64,000 nt of DNA from Pisaster brevispinus. Taxonomy: Eukaryota; Echinodermata; Asteroidea; Forcipulatida; Asteriidae. Made by a program: the position numbers and the translations under genes. Location: the NCBI GenBank assembly GCA_023634235.1, contig JAMKCF010000003.1, positions 15,222,742-15,286,741 of the forward strand. The letters are read 5' to 3'. The notes beneath the pieces were generated by a model, which did no database searches, had not been told where the DNA came from, and saw only the letters and a program-made list of their open reading frames with translations. Below, one piece after another: positions 1-12,800 of the stretch (positions within the stretch are counted from its first letter, which is position 1; each line of letters begins with the position of its first letter).

Positions 1-689
1 ATGTGTAATGTTATATTCAGTAGTTTACTTATTTTTTCATTGTTCATTGTCATGCGCCTTTAAACAGCCTTGTCTGAAATTGGCGCATGATAAATATTAT
101 CATTATTTGTACTATTATTATTACTTTTATTATAGGTTCACTAGATTATTTTGAAAGTAAAGACAAAATTGACAATCAAGGCACGTTTCAAACTTGGCTT
201 AATTCATTCATTCAATTATTCAAACTTAATCAGGTTATAACTTTGGCACATTCATTGATGAAGGAGAATTTTGTGATATTGTCTGACGGCTACATGTGTA
301 GGCCGTGTCAGAATTAAACAATGGCTATGGCTTTGGCTATTTGCAACCATGGCAACATCAAGGATTAAGATTTGTCAGTGACTCCGGCCATAGCCACTGA
401 CAGGCCCTCATCAGACACAGCCGTAGTTTCTTTATGGCTACACTACACAGTTCACACATTTATTCAAATCATAATTGCAATGATGGTAGAGGATTTTGCT
501 ACATCTGAGATACATTATACCTTCGATGAAATGAATATTTAAAAATGGAGATTTAGTCATCAAATGTATCCAACATCCAATGATAGCACAGGATTTTGCT
601 TGAATGTCTGATGTTCATACAATTACTGCACTTGTAGGTTCCAAGGTGGTCAGTAAATTTAATCTATTCAATTATGCAAATTTATTTAG
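1..689. other. Intron sequence upstream of the first visible exon
   Basis: AT-rich noncoding sequence ending in the AG acceptor at 688-689. I looked for another EGF exon and found none; a short open frame at 87-317 resembles no known protein. Since the exon at 690 starts in phase 1, at least one more coding exon must lie before position 1. Confidence 0.6.
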
Positions 690-818
690 ATCGTAACTTC
701 TGTGCAACCAATGACGGGAGAGGGTTGTGTGATAGTCTGTGTACGTCCCACTCTAATGGTTACACCTGTAGTTGCTTGGACGGTTATGCTATCAATGGAG
801 ATTTGCATACTTGTGACG
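690..818 (+). CDS. Exon 1 (visible): EGF-like module 1
   Basis: Encodes one six-cysteine EGF module (C-x-x-x-[21 protein letters not shown]). Acceptor AG at 688-689 and donor GTAAGA at 819. Both ends are phase 1, the usual phase of EGF exons, and this matches the next exon. Confidence 0.88.
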
Positions 819-3800
819 GTAAGAACAACACACGACAGGAAGACAAATTCACTAAGTTATCCCATTCATATTGAAAACAGTAGTTTTGGTTAATAACAAC
901 AAATAACATATATATTAATAATGTAGATAGTTATTGTTAAGGGTGTTTACACTTCATCAAACTTTCATTGCCCTTTTAATTAGAGACCATGGCATCTACA
1001 GGCGCTTGTACAAAAATGCCCGTAAAAAAAAGCGCCGCAAACGGCAGTAAGATTTGACCTACTCTCGCACAACTGAAAAAGCCAAAATATAGGTCTCATT
1101 CTGAGTTGTGATTTTTAAAAATTGTATTTTCCATTTCATCCAACTATCTGCCATTTTATAAAAAGTAAACCAAATGGTTATTTGTCCCTGTTATTTTACT
1201 GAAGAAGTTCAGTTAACAAAGCAACATTATCAGCCATGTCTTGGTGTATGGTGATGATTGTACAGAAATGATTGGTCTCTAAAGGGTTGAACAAACAGAC
1301 TGGTTCCTTGAAAGGCAGTTTCGTAGGTAATGCATACAACGCCATAAAATTCTCTACACCAAGCGCAGACTGCACAAGGCAGCTGGCTTACATTTTGTAA
1401 GGATATTTCAGAATTTTAGGCAAGCAAATGCATTTAGAGGAAGACGTTTGTTACATATGACCATCCCGAACTTCGGCTTCAATAAGTGTTCTGAGGTTTA
1501 GAGAACAGCGATTAAATACATCAAACAGCTTTGTTCAGTGAAAACTTGTTTTATCGTTTACACCCGACAGATGTGAATGAGTGTAGCGTTGACAACGGGG
1601 GCTGCAAACACATTTGTAGTAATACGATTGGATCATTCGAGTGTCAGTGCATCGGGGGATTTGTACTGGAAGAGGATGGCGTCACGTGCACAGGTAGGTG
1701 AGGGGCGGGGGAAGGGGCATGGGGGGGCTGATTCCTAGTCTATACCAACAGGGTAGAGAACCAGTGTGATGCCAAATCTTGACATTTGTTTGTGAAATTT
1801 TCAATTCTTTAGTTTAGTAGGCGAAAATGTTTGCCTATAGTTAACAATTTGTGTCATGAAATCATTAGGTTCGGGAGTATAAGCAATTAAAAAAAAAACT
1901 TTTGATAAATATTGTTTACGTGCAAATTTTGATTTTACAGTGAAAGGCTGTCAAATTGAGTGTTTTCCCTTATCCAAATTGATTTGAAACAAACACGATT
2001 GGACATTCTTTATTGGTAGAGATGAGAATGATAAAATGAATGCAACAATACAATGTTTTCCTTTTTCCAAGTTCTGTTAAAAGAATCTAAACCCTCATCT
2101 CATCCCACAGACCACAATGAATGCAACAACAACAGCGCCGGATGCGAGTACGCCTGCCACAACACGGACTCGGGCTTCTACTGCTCATGCCCGGTAGGGT
2201 ACCAGCTGCATGTGGACCAGCTCCACTGCGAAGATGTCAACGAGTGTGAGCTGGCCTCACCGTGCCCCGATGTGGCGCAGTGCATAAACCGCGATGGGAG
2301 CTACAGTTGCAGATGCCCCACTGGGTTTGTCTTCAATGTCGTGGATGGTATGTGTCAAGACGTGGATGAATGCCTGTCTGGTCAGAGCTCTTGTACCCAG
2401 CGGTGCGATAATCAACCAGGTAGTCACAGGTAAGCAAAAGTAAACTTAGGAAGTAACTATAAATAATCAACTTGAGGGTAACAACCATGTATACATTTCT
2501 TTTGCTGGTGTGGTCTCAACATTTGTTTCAAACAGTATACTCCGTTCATATTCAGGAGAAACAAAATAAAGAACCCGCAAGTTTACTAGTTATACTGATC
2601 TTATACTAGTTATACTACTTATACTAGTTATACTACTTATACTAGTTATACTAGTAAAAGTTACTTCCTTGATCATCTTCATCAGGCTACCTTTGCACTT
2701 GAAGAATCACTTCAAAAAAAAAGGGACTAGATTAATTTTTCATTCAGGTCTCGGATATGTGTATTAGTGGGTTTTATTTGTGAAATTTCAGTGTTTTTGT
2801 AGAAATACGTTTGAAATAAAAGGCATCTGTCCCCCTGAAAAGATCAACATGATCGATGCCAGCAGGGTTAGACTTATATACTTACTAACTTTGTGTTCTC
2901 TGTTGGTGGGAGAGACGTTTCCCCGTACTTTGGTTTGGGCACTGGCCTGGTGATCAGTCTTCTTTCTTTATCTTTGTCTTCCATTCTGTACATTTTAAAA
3001 CACGTAATGCACTTTTGATCATTTTTATGTAAGGGGCGCAAAAAAAGAAAGATTATTATTATCATTAAAAGGTTTCAAAACCTTTTAAGCTCGGTTCATA
3101 CAAATTTGCGAAAGTGAAGAGAAATTTCATGCGTCACAATATGAAGCAAACTTCACTCATTGATTCTCTGCATCCATCTTTGGATTCGCTCAGTACAGAA
3201 TTGTAATCTTCATCCCATCAATATATCAGTCGTCATAAAAAAAACCCACATACCTCACAACATCGAAGATCTTTTTACAGCATCCCTATATGCAAAGCTT
3301 TGGAACGCATGACCTGTTTCTGCTGCTGTAGCCCACAAGCCAATCTTTGAAGTCCATTGTTCATAGCGTGTTCCTTTATATGCCACGTGCTCAATTTTTT
3401 TTTAACTTAGCTGTAGTTTTCACAAACAAAACAAAGACAAGTGAGAACTAGGTTTCATACTGAGATAAAATTGTGCAAATACTTTTAAAAGTTTACTTCT
3501 TCTTTTTGTTTGGTTTGTAACGGTTTGATATTTAAACAAACAGGCAAGTGGAAATCTTTGGGCGCAGTAACTGAAAGTGTTCTTTATTAAATGCTCCAGG
3601 ATGCACCATTATGAACACAAAATTACTATAAAGTTCATATCAAGCTCAAAAGTCACTTTGGTACTATTCTTATCAAGGACTTGTTGTTGTTGCTCTGCTA
3701 GATTTTACACCGTTTATTGGTTATTGGAAGGGTGCCTGAAAAAAACTCAGATTCACAAGTAAAATAAGTTAGACAAACAAACAAAATGACAAACATCACA

Positions 3801-6800
3801 ACAGACAAACAACTAACAAATCAACCAAATATTAACATAAAGGTGAAATTCCTCAGACAACATAGTTTCCCTAAAACTAAATACAAAACAAAATAGCAAA
3901 CAGCACAACAGACAAACAACAGACAAATCAACCAATAATAGACAGGCAGGTGAAATGCCTCAGACTAAATTTAGACTACTAGTTAGTGCAAAACTCCCAT
4001 TTGAAATTTTATTGACCAAAAAAACTGTCTGGTATTCTGTGATTATTATGGGTATGTTTCACCAGTTGAAATGCCTGCAAACTTCACATTGTTGTTCTGT
4101 TTAACTCTATTATTCAAGTTTCTCATACCTTATGCATGAATTGTCCCATAGTGTACCAAGGTTGTAAAAATATTAAGGGATCGGAACATTTTTTAAATTA
4201 TAGTTTAACGCCGTTGAATCACTGCATTTCAGTCTGCCAATAGACTGTGTACAGTCCCAGTGTGTAAACAAGTCTTTTTTTTAACCCGCATGTCCATTTT
4301 TATTGGTTGATGGTTTGTTGTTTGTCGGTTGTGGTGTTTACTATTTGGTTTTGTTTGTAGTTTAAGGGAAACTATGTGGTATTAGTAATTTCACCTTCAT
4401 GTTCATTATTTGTTGATTTGTTTGTTGTTTGTCTGTTGTGGTGTTTTTTTGTTTTTTTTTGGTGTGTTTGTTTTGTTTGTTTGCTGTTCGTTGGATTGTC
4501 TATCTTTTGATGCAGGTTGAATCTTTGGATTATAAGAATTGTTTTCCTCCTCAGCCTTACCTTCTCCACATTGTGCCGTTGGTCCATTATGTTATCCTGT
4601 GCAATGCAATTTATACAGTGTACCTTGCTCCCTGTACCCTATGTAATTTTTGAGAAGTGGAGTGAAATAAATAATAAGAATAAATTAATAAATAAACAAC
4701 TATTGTTTAATGCTCTTGCTAGTGCTATTTAGGAGGCTGATACTGTGGGATTTATTTGTGCAACCTCCTGGCTTCCCTTGGGTTAAAAGTACAATTCTCA
4801 GGAATTAAAAGGATAACTCTTGGGGATTAAGAAAACAAATTCTTGGGGATTAAAAGTACAACTTCCCAAGGATTAAAAGTGCAATTTCTCAGGGATTAAA
4901 AGTACAATTTCTCATGGTTTAAAAGTACAACTTCCCAAGAATAAAAAGTGCAATTTCTCAGAGATTAAAGGTTCAATTTCTCATGGTTTGAAAGTACAAC
5001 TTCCCAAGAATTAAAAGTGCAATTTCTCAGGGATTAAAAGTACAATTTCTCATGGTTTAAAAGTACAACTTCCCAAGAATAAGAGGGGCAATTTCTCAGG
5101 GATTAAAGGTTCAATTTCTCATGGTTTAAAAGTACAACTTCCCAAACATAGAAAATGCAATTTCTTAGGGATTAAAGGTTCAATTTCTCATGGTTTAAAT
5201 GTAAAACTTCCCAAGAATAAAAAGTGCAATTTCTCAGGAATTAAAAGTACAATTTCTCATGGTTTGAAAGTACAACTTCCCAAGAATAAAAAGTGCAATT
5301 TCTCAGGGATTAAAAGTACAATTTCTCATGGTTTAAAAGTACAACTTCCCAAAATAAAAAGTGCAATTTCTCAGGGATTAAAGGTTCAATTTCTCATGGT
5401 TTGAAAGTACAACTTCCCAAGAATTAAAAGTGCAATTTCTCAGGGATTAAAAGTACAATTTCTCATGGTTTAAAAGTACAACTTCCCAAGAATAAGAGGG
5501 GCAATTTCTCAGGGATTAAAGGTTCAATTTCTCATGGTTTAAAAGTACAACTTCCCAAACATAGAAAATGCAATTTCTTAGGGATTAAAGGTTCAATTTC
5601 TCATGATTTAAAAGTACCACTTCCCAAGAATAAGAGGGGCAATTTCTCAGGGATTAAAGGTTCAATTTCTCATGGTTTAAAAGTACAACTTCCCAAACAT
5701 AGAAAATGCAATTTCTTAGGGATTAAAGGTTCAATTTCTCATGATTTAAAAGTACCACTCCCCAAGAATAAAAAGTGCAATTTCTCAGGGAATAAAAGTA
5801 TAATTTCTCATGGTTTAAAAGTACAACTTCCCAAGAATAAAAAGTGCAATTTCTCAGGAATTAAAAGTACAATTTCTCATGGTTTAAAAGTACAACTTCC
5901 CAAGAATAAAAAGTGCAATTTCTCAGGGATTAAAGGTTCAATTTCTCATGGTTTAAAAGTACAACTTTCCAAGAATTAAAAGTGCAATTTCTCAGGGAAT
6001 AAAAGTACAATTTCTCATGGTTTGAAAGTACAACTTCCCAAGAATAAAAAGTGCAATTTCTCAGGGATTAAAAGTACAATTTCTCATGGTTTGAAAGTAC
6101 AACTTCCCAAGAATAAAAAAGGCAATTTCTCAGGGATTAAAGGTATAATTTCTCATGGTTTAAAAGTACAACTTCCCAAGAATAAAAAGTGCAATTTCTC
6201 AGGAATTAAAAGTACAATTTCTCATGGTTTAAAAGTACAACTTCCCAAGAATAAAAAGTGCAATTTCTCATGGTTTAAAAGTACAACCCCCAAGAATTAA
6301 AAGTGCAATTTCTCAGGGATTAAAAGTACAATTTCTCAGGGATTAAAGGTTCAATTTCTCATGGTTTGAAAGTACAACTTCCCAAGAATTAAAAGTGCAA
6401 TTTCTCAGGGATTAAAAGTACAATTTCTCATGGTTTAAAAGTACAACTTCCCAAGAATAAGAGGGGCAATTTCTCAGGGATTAAAGGTTCAATTTCTCAT
6501 GGTTTAAAAGTACAACTTCCCAAACATAGAAAATGCAATTTCTTAGGGATTAAAGGTTCAATTTCTCATGATTTAAAAGTACCACTTCCCAAGAATAAGA
6601 GGGGCAATTTCTCAGGGATTAAAGGTTCAATTTCTCATGGTTTAAAAGTACAACTTCCCAAACATAGAAAATGCAATTTCTTAGGGATTAAAGGTTCAAT
6701 TTCTCATGATTTAAAAGTACCACTCCCCAAGAATAAAAAGTGCAATTTCTCGGGGATTAAAAGTATAATTTCTCATGGTTTAAAAGTACAACTTCCCAAG

Positions 6801-9800
6801 AATAAAAAGTGCAATTTCTCAGGAATTAAAAGTACAATTTCTCATGGTTTAAAAGTACAACTTCCCAAGAATAAAAAGTGCAATTTCTCAGGGATTAAAG
6901 GTTCAATTTCTCATGGTTTAAAAGTACAACTTCCCAAGAATTAAAAGTGCAATTTCTCAGGGAATAAAAGTACAATTTCTCATGGTTTGAAAGTACAACT
7001 TCCCAAGAATAAAAAGTGCAATTTCTCAGGGATTAAAAGTACAATTTCTCATGGTTTGAAAGTACAACTTCCCAAGAATAAAAAAGGCAATTTCTCAGGG
7101 ATTAAAGGTACAATTTCTCATGGTTTAAAAGTACAACTTCCCAAGAATAAAAAGTGCAATTTCTCAGGAATTAAAAGTACAATTTCTCATGGTTTAAAAG
7201 TACAACTTCCCAAGAATAAAAAGTGCAATTTCTCAGGGATTAAAAGTACAATTTCTCATGGTTTAAAAGTACAACTTCCCAAGAATAAAAAGTGCAATTT
7301 CTCAGGGATTAAAGGTTCAATTTCCCATGGTTTGAAAGTACAACTTCCCAAGAATTAAAAGTGCAATTTCTCAGGGATTAAAAGTACAATTTCTCATGGT
7401 TTAAAAGTACAACTTCCCAAGAATAAGAGGGGCAATTTCTCAGGGATTAAAGGTTCAATTTCTCATGATTTAAAAGTACCACTCCCCAAGAATAAAAAGT
7501 GCAATTTCTCAGGGAATAAAAGTATAATTTCTCATGGTTTAAAAGTACAACTTCCCAAGAATAAAAAGTGCAATTTCTCAGGAATTAAAAGTACAATTTC
7601 TCATGGTTTAAAAGTACAACTTCCCAAGAATAAAAAGTGCAATTTCTCAGGGATTAAAGGTTCAATTTCTCATGGTTTAAAAGTACAACTTCCCAAGAAT
7701 TAAAAGTGCAATTTCTCAGGGAATAAAAGTACAATTTCTCATGGTTTGAAAGTACAACTTCCCAAGAATAAAAAGTGCAATTTCTCAGGGATTAAAAGTA
7801 CAATTTCTCATGGTTTGAAAGTACAACTTCCCAAGAATAAAAAAGGCAATTTCTCAGGGATTAAAGGTACAATTTCTCATGGTTTAAAAGTACAACTTCC
7901 CAAGAATAAAAAGTGCAATTTCTCAGGAATTAAAAGTACAATTTCTCATGGTTTAAAAGTACAACTTCCCAAGAATAAAAAGTGCAATTTCTCAGGGAAT
8001 AAAAGTACAATTTCTCATGGTTTGAAAGTACAACTTCCCAAGAATAAAAAGTGCAATTTCTCAGGGAATAAAAGTACAATTTCTCATGGTTTAAAAGTAC
8101 AACTTCCCAAGAATAAAAAGTGCAATTTCTCAGGGAATAAAAGTACAATTTCTCATGGTTTGAAAGTACAACTTCCGAAGAATAAAAAGTGCAATTTCTC
8201 ATGGTTTAAAAGTACAACCCCCAAGAATTAAAAGTGCAATTTCTCAGGGATTAAAAGTACAATTTCTCAGGGATTAAAGGTACAATTTCTCATGGTTTAA
8301 AAGTACAACTTCCCAAGAATAAAAAGTGCAATTTCTCAGGAATTAAAAGTACAATTTCTCATGGTTTAAAAGTACAACTTCCCAAGAATAAAAAGTGCAA
8401 TTTCTCAGGGATTAAAAGTACAATTTCTCATGGTTTAAAAGTACAACTTCCCAAGAATTAAAAGTGCAATTTCTCAGGGAATAAAAGTATAATTTCTCAT
8501 GGTTTAAAAGTACAACTTCCCAAGAATAAAAAGTGCAATTTCTCAGGAATTAAAAGTACAATTTCTCATGGTTTAAAAGTACAACTTCCCAAGAATAAAA
8601 AGTGCAATTTCTCAGGGATTAAAGGTTCAATTTCTCATGGTTTAAAAGTACAACTTCCCAAGAATTAAAAGTGCAATTTCTCAGGGAATAAAAGTACAAT
8701 TTCTCATGGTTTGAAAGTACAACTTCCCAAGAATAAAAAGTGCAATTTCTCAGGGATTAAAAGTACAATTTCTCATGGTTTGAAAGTACAACTTCCCAAG
8801 AATAAAAAAGGCAATTTCTCAGGGATTAAAGGTACAATTTCTCATGGTTTAAAAGTACAACTTCCCAAGAATAAAAAGTGCAATTTCTCAGGAATTAAAA
8901 GTACAATTTCTCATGGTTTAAAAGTACAACTTCCCAAGAATAAAAAAGGCAATTTCTCAGGGATTAAAGGTACAATTTCTCATGGTTTAAAAGTACAACT
9001 TCCCAAGAATAAAAAGTGCAATTTCTCAGGAATTAAAAGTACAATTTCTCATGGTTTAAAAGTACAACTTCCCAAGAATAAAAAGTGCAATTTCTCAGGG
9101 ATTAAAAGTACAATTTCTCATGGTTTAAAAGTACAACTTCCCAAGAATAAAAAGTGCAATTTCTCAGGGATTAAAAGTACAATTTCTCATGGTTTAAAAG
9201 TACAACTTCCCAAGAATAAAAAGTGCAATTTCTCAGGGATTAAAGGTTCAATTTCCCATGGTTTGAAAGTACAACTTCCCAAGAATTAAAAGTGCAATTT
9301 CTCAGGGATTAAAAGTTCAATTTCTCATGGTTTAAAAGTACAACTTCCCAAGAATAAGAGGGGCAATTTCTCAGGGATTAAAGGTTCAATTTCTCATGGT
9401 TTAAAAGTACAACTTCCCAAACATAGAAAATGCAATTTCTTAGGGATTAAAGGTTCAATTTCTCATGATTTAAAAGTACCACTCCCCAAGAATAAAAAGT
9501 GCAATTTCTCAGGGAATAAAAGTATAATTTCTCATGGTTTAAAAGTACAACTTCCCAAGAATAAAAAGTGCAATTTCTCAGGAATTAAAAGTACAATTTC
9601 TCATGGTTTAAAAGTACAACTTCCCAAGAATAAAAAGTGCAATTTCTCAGGGATTAAAGGTTCAATTTCTCATGGTTTAAAAGTACAACTTCCCAAGAAT
9701 TAAAAGTGCAATTTCTCAGGGAATAAATGTACAATTTCTCATGGTTTGAAAGTACAACTTCCCAAGAATAAAAAGTGCAGTTTCTCAGGGATTAAAAGTA

Positions 9801-12800
9801 CAATTTCTCATGGTTTGAAAGTACAACTTCCCAAGAATAAAAAAGGCAATTTCTCAGGGATTAAAGGTACAATTTCTCATGGTTTAAAAGTACAACTTCC
9901 CAAGAATAAAAAGTGCAATTTCTCAGGGAATAAAAGTACAATTTCTCATGGTTTGAAAGTACAACTTCCGAAGAATAAAAAGTGCAATTTCTCATGGTTT
10001 AAAAGTACAACCCCCAAGAATTAAAAGTGCAATTTCTCAGGGATTAAAAGTACAATTTCTCAGGGATTAAAGGTTCAATTTCTCATGGTTTAAAAGTAAA
10101 ACTTCCCAAGAATAAAAAGTGCAATTTCTCAGGGAATAAAAGTACAATTTCTCATGGTTTGAAAGTACAACTTCCCAAGAATTAAAAATGAATTTCTCAG
10201 GAATTAAAAGTACAATTTCTCATGGTTTAAAAGTACAACTTCCCAAGAATAAAAAGTGCAATTTCTCAGGGATTAAAAGTACAATTTCTCATGGTTTAAA
10301 AATACAACTTCCCAAGAATAAAAAGTGCAATTTCTCAGGGATTAAAGGTATAATTTCTCATGGTTTAAAAGTACAACTTCCCAAGAATAAAATTTGCAAT
10401 TTCTCAGGGATTAAAGGTATAATTTCTCATGGTTTAAATGTAAAACTTCCCAAGAATAAAAAGTGCAATTTCTCAGGGAATAAAAGTACAATTTCTCATG
10501 GTTTGAAAGTACAACTTCCCAAGAATAAAAAGTGCAATTTCTCAGGAATTAAAAGTACAATTTCTCATGGTTTAAAAGTACAACTTCCCAAGAATAAAAA
10601 GTGCAATTTCTCAGGGATTAAAGGTACAATTTCTCATGGTTTTAAAGTACAACTTCCCAAGAATAAAATTTGCAATTTCTCAGGGATTAAAAGTACAATT
10701 TCTCATGGTTTGAAAGTACAACTTTCCAAACATAGAAAGTGCAATTTCTCAGGGAATAAAGGTTCAATTTCTCATGATTTAAAAGTACAACTTCCCAAGA
10801 ATAAAAAGTGCAATTTCTCAGGGATTAAAAGTACAATTTATCATGGTTTAAAAGTACAACTTCCCAAGAATAAAAAGTGCAATTTCTCAGGGAATAAAAG
10901 TACAATTTCTCATGGTTTGAAAGTACAACTTCCCAAGAATAAAAAGTGCAATTTCTCAGGGATTAAAAGTACAATTTCTCAGGGATTAAAAGTACAATTT
11001 CTCATGATTTAAAAGTACCACTCCCCAAGAATAAAAAGTGCAATTTCTCAGGGAATAAAAGTATAATTTCTCATGGTTTAAAAGTACAACTTCCCAAGAA
11101 TAAAAAGTGCAATTTCTCAGGAATTAAAAGTACAATTTCTCATGGTTTAAAAGTACAACTTCCCAAGAATAAAAAGTGCAATTTCTCAGGGATTAAAGGT
11201 TCAATTTCTCATGGTTTAAAAGTACAACTTCCCAAGAATTAAAAGTGCAATTTCTCAGGGAATAAAAGTACAATTTCTCATGGTTTGAAAGTACAACTTC
11301 CCAAGAATAAAAAGTGCAATTTCTCAGGGATTAAAAGTACAATTTCTCATGGTTTGAAAGTACAACTTCCCAAGAATAAAAAAGGCAATTTCTCAGGGAT
11401 TAAAGGTACAATTTCTCATGGTTTAAAAGTACAACTTCCCAAGAATAAAAAGTGCAATTTCTCAGGAATTAAAAGTACAATTTCTCATGGTTTAAAAGTA
11501 CAACTTCCCAAGAATAAAAAGTGCAATTTCTCAGGGATTAAAAGTACAATTTCTCATGGTTTAAAAGTACAACTTCCCAAAATAAAAAGTGCAATTTCTC
11601 AGGGATTAAAGGTTCAATTTCTCATGGTTTGAAAGTACAACTTCCCAAGAATTAAAAGTGCAATTTCTCAGGGATTAAAAGTACAATTTCTCATGGTTTA
11701 AAAGTACAACTTCCCAAGAATAAGAGGGGCAATTTCTCAGGGATTAAAGGTTCAATTTCTCATGGTTTAAAAGTACAACTTCCCAAACATAGAAAATGCA
11801 ATTTCTTAGGGATTAAAGGTTCAATTTCTCATGATTTAAAAGTACCACTTCCCAAGAATAAGAGGGGCAATTTCTCAGGGATTAAAGGTTCAATTTCTCA
11901 TGGTTTAAAAGTACAACTTCCCAAACATAGAAAATGCAATTTCTTAGGGATTAAAGGTTCAATTTCTCATGATTTAAAAGTACCACTCCCCAAGAATAAA
12001 AAGTGCAATTTCTCAGGGAATAAAAGTATAATTTCTCATGGTTTAAAAGTACAACTTCCCAAGAATAAAAAGTGCAATTTCTCAGGAATTAAAAGTACAA
12101 TTTCTCATGGTTTAAAAGTACAACTTCCCAAGAATAAAAAGTGCAATTTCTCAGGGATTAAAGGTTCAATTTCTCATGGTTTAAAAGTACAACTTCCCAA
12201 GAATTAAAAGTGCAATTTCTCAGGGAATAAATGTACAATTTCTCATGGTTTGAAAGTACAACTTCCCAAGAATAAAAAGTGCAATTTCTCAGGGATTAAA
12301 AGTACAATTTCTCATGGTTTGAAAGTACAACTTCCCAAGAATAAAAAAGGCAATTTCTCAGGGATTAAAGGTACAATTTCTCATGGTTTAAAAGTACAAC
12401 TTCCCAAGAATAAAAAGTGCAATTTCTCAGGGATTAAAGGTTCAATTTCCCATGGTTTGAAAGTACAACTTCCCAAGAATTAAAAGTGCAATTTCTCAGG
12501 GATTAAAAGTACAATTTCTCATGGTTTAAAAGTACAACTTCCCAAGAATAAGAGGGGCAATTTCTCAGGGATTAAAGGTTCAATTTCTCATGGTTTAAAA
12601 GTACAACTTCCCAAACATAGAAAATGCAATTTCTTAGGGATTAAAGGTTCAATTTCTCATGATTTAAAAGTACCACTCCCCAAGAATAAAAAGTGCAATT
12701 TCTCAGGGAATAAAAGTATAATTTCTCATGGTTTAAAAGTACAACTTCCCAAGAATAAAAAGTGCAATTTCTCAGGAATTAAAAGTACAATTTCTCATGG

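Larger units (their letters stand above)
2430..4770. other. Left part of intron 3, before the satellite
   Basis: Noncoding, AT-rich. It contains the 18-bp tandem repeat at 2582-2656 and a large inverted repeat with arms at about 3785-3950 and 4296-4450. No coding exon is expected because exons 3 and 4 join directly in phase and in domain continuity. Confidence 0.7.

Noticed and set aside
10188..11012. Protein-coding gene of 274 repeated-motif codons
   Set aside because: The frame exists because 69 is divisible by three; it lies in an intron, starts by chance and is broken by TAA in many units.
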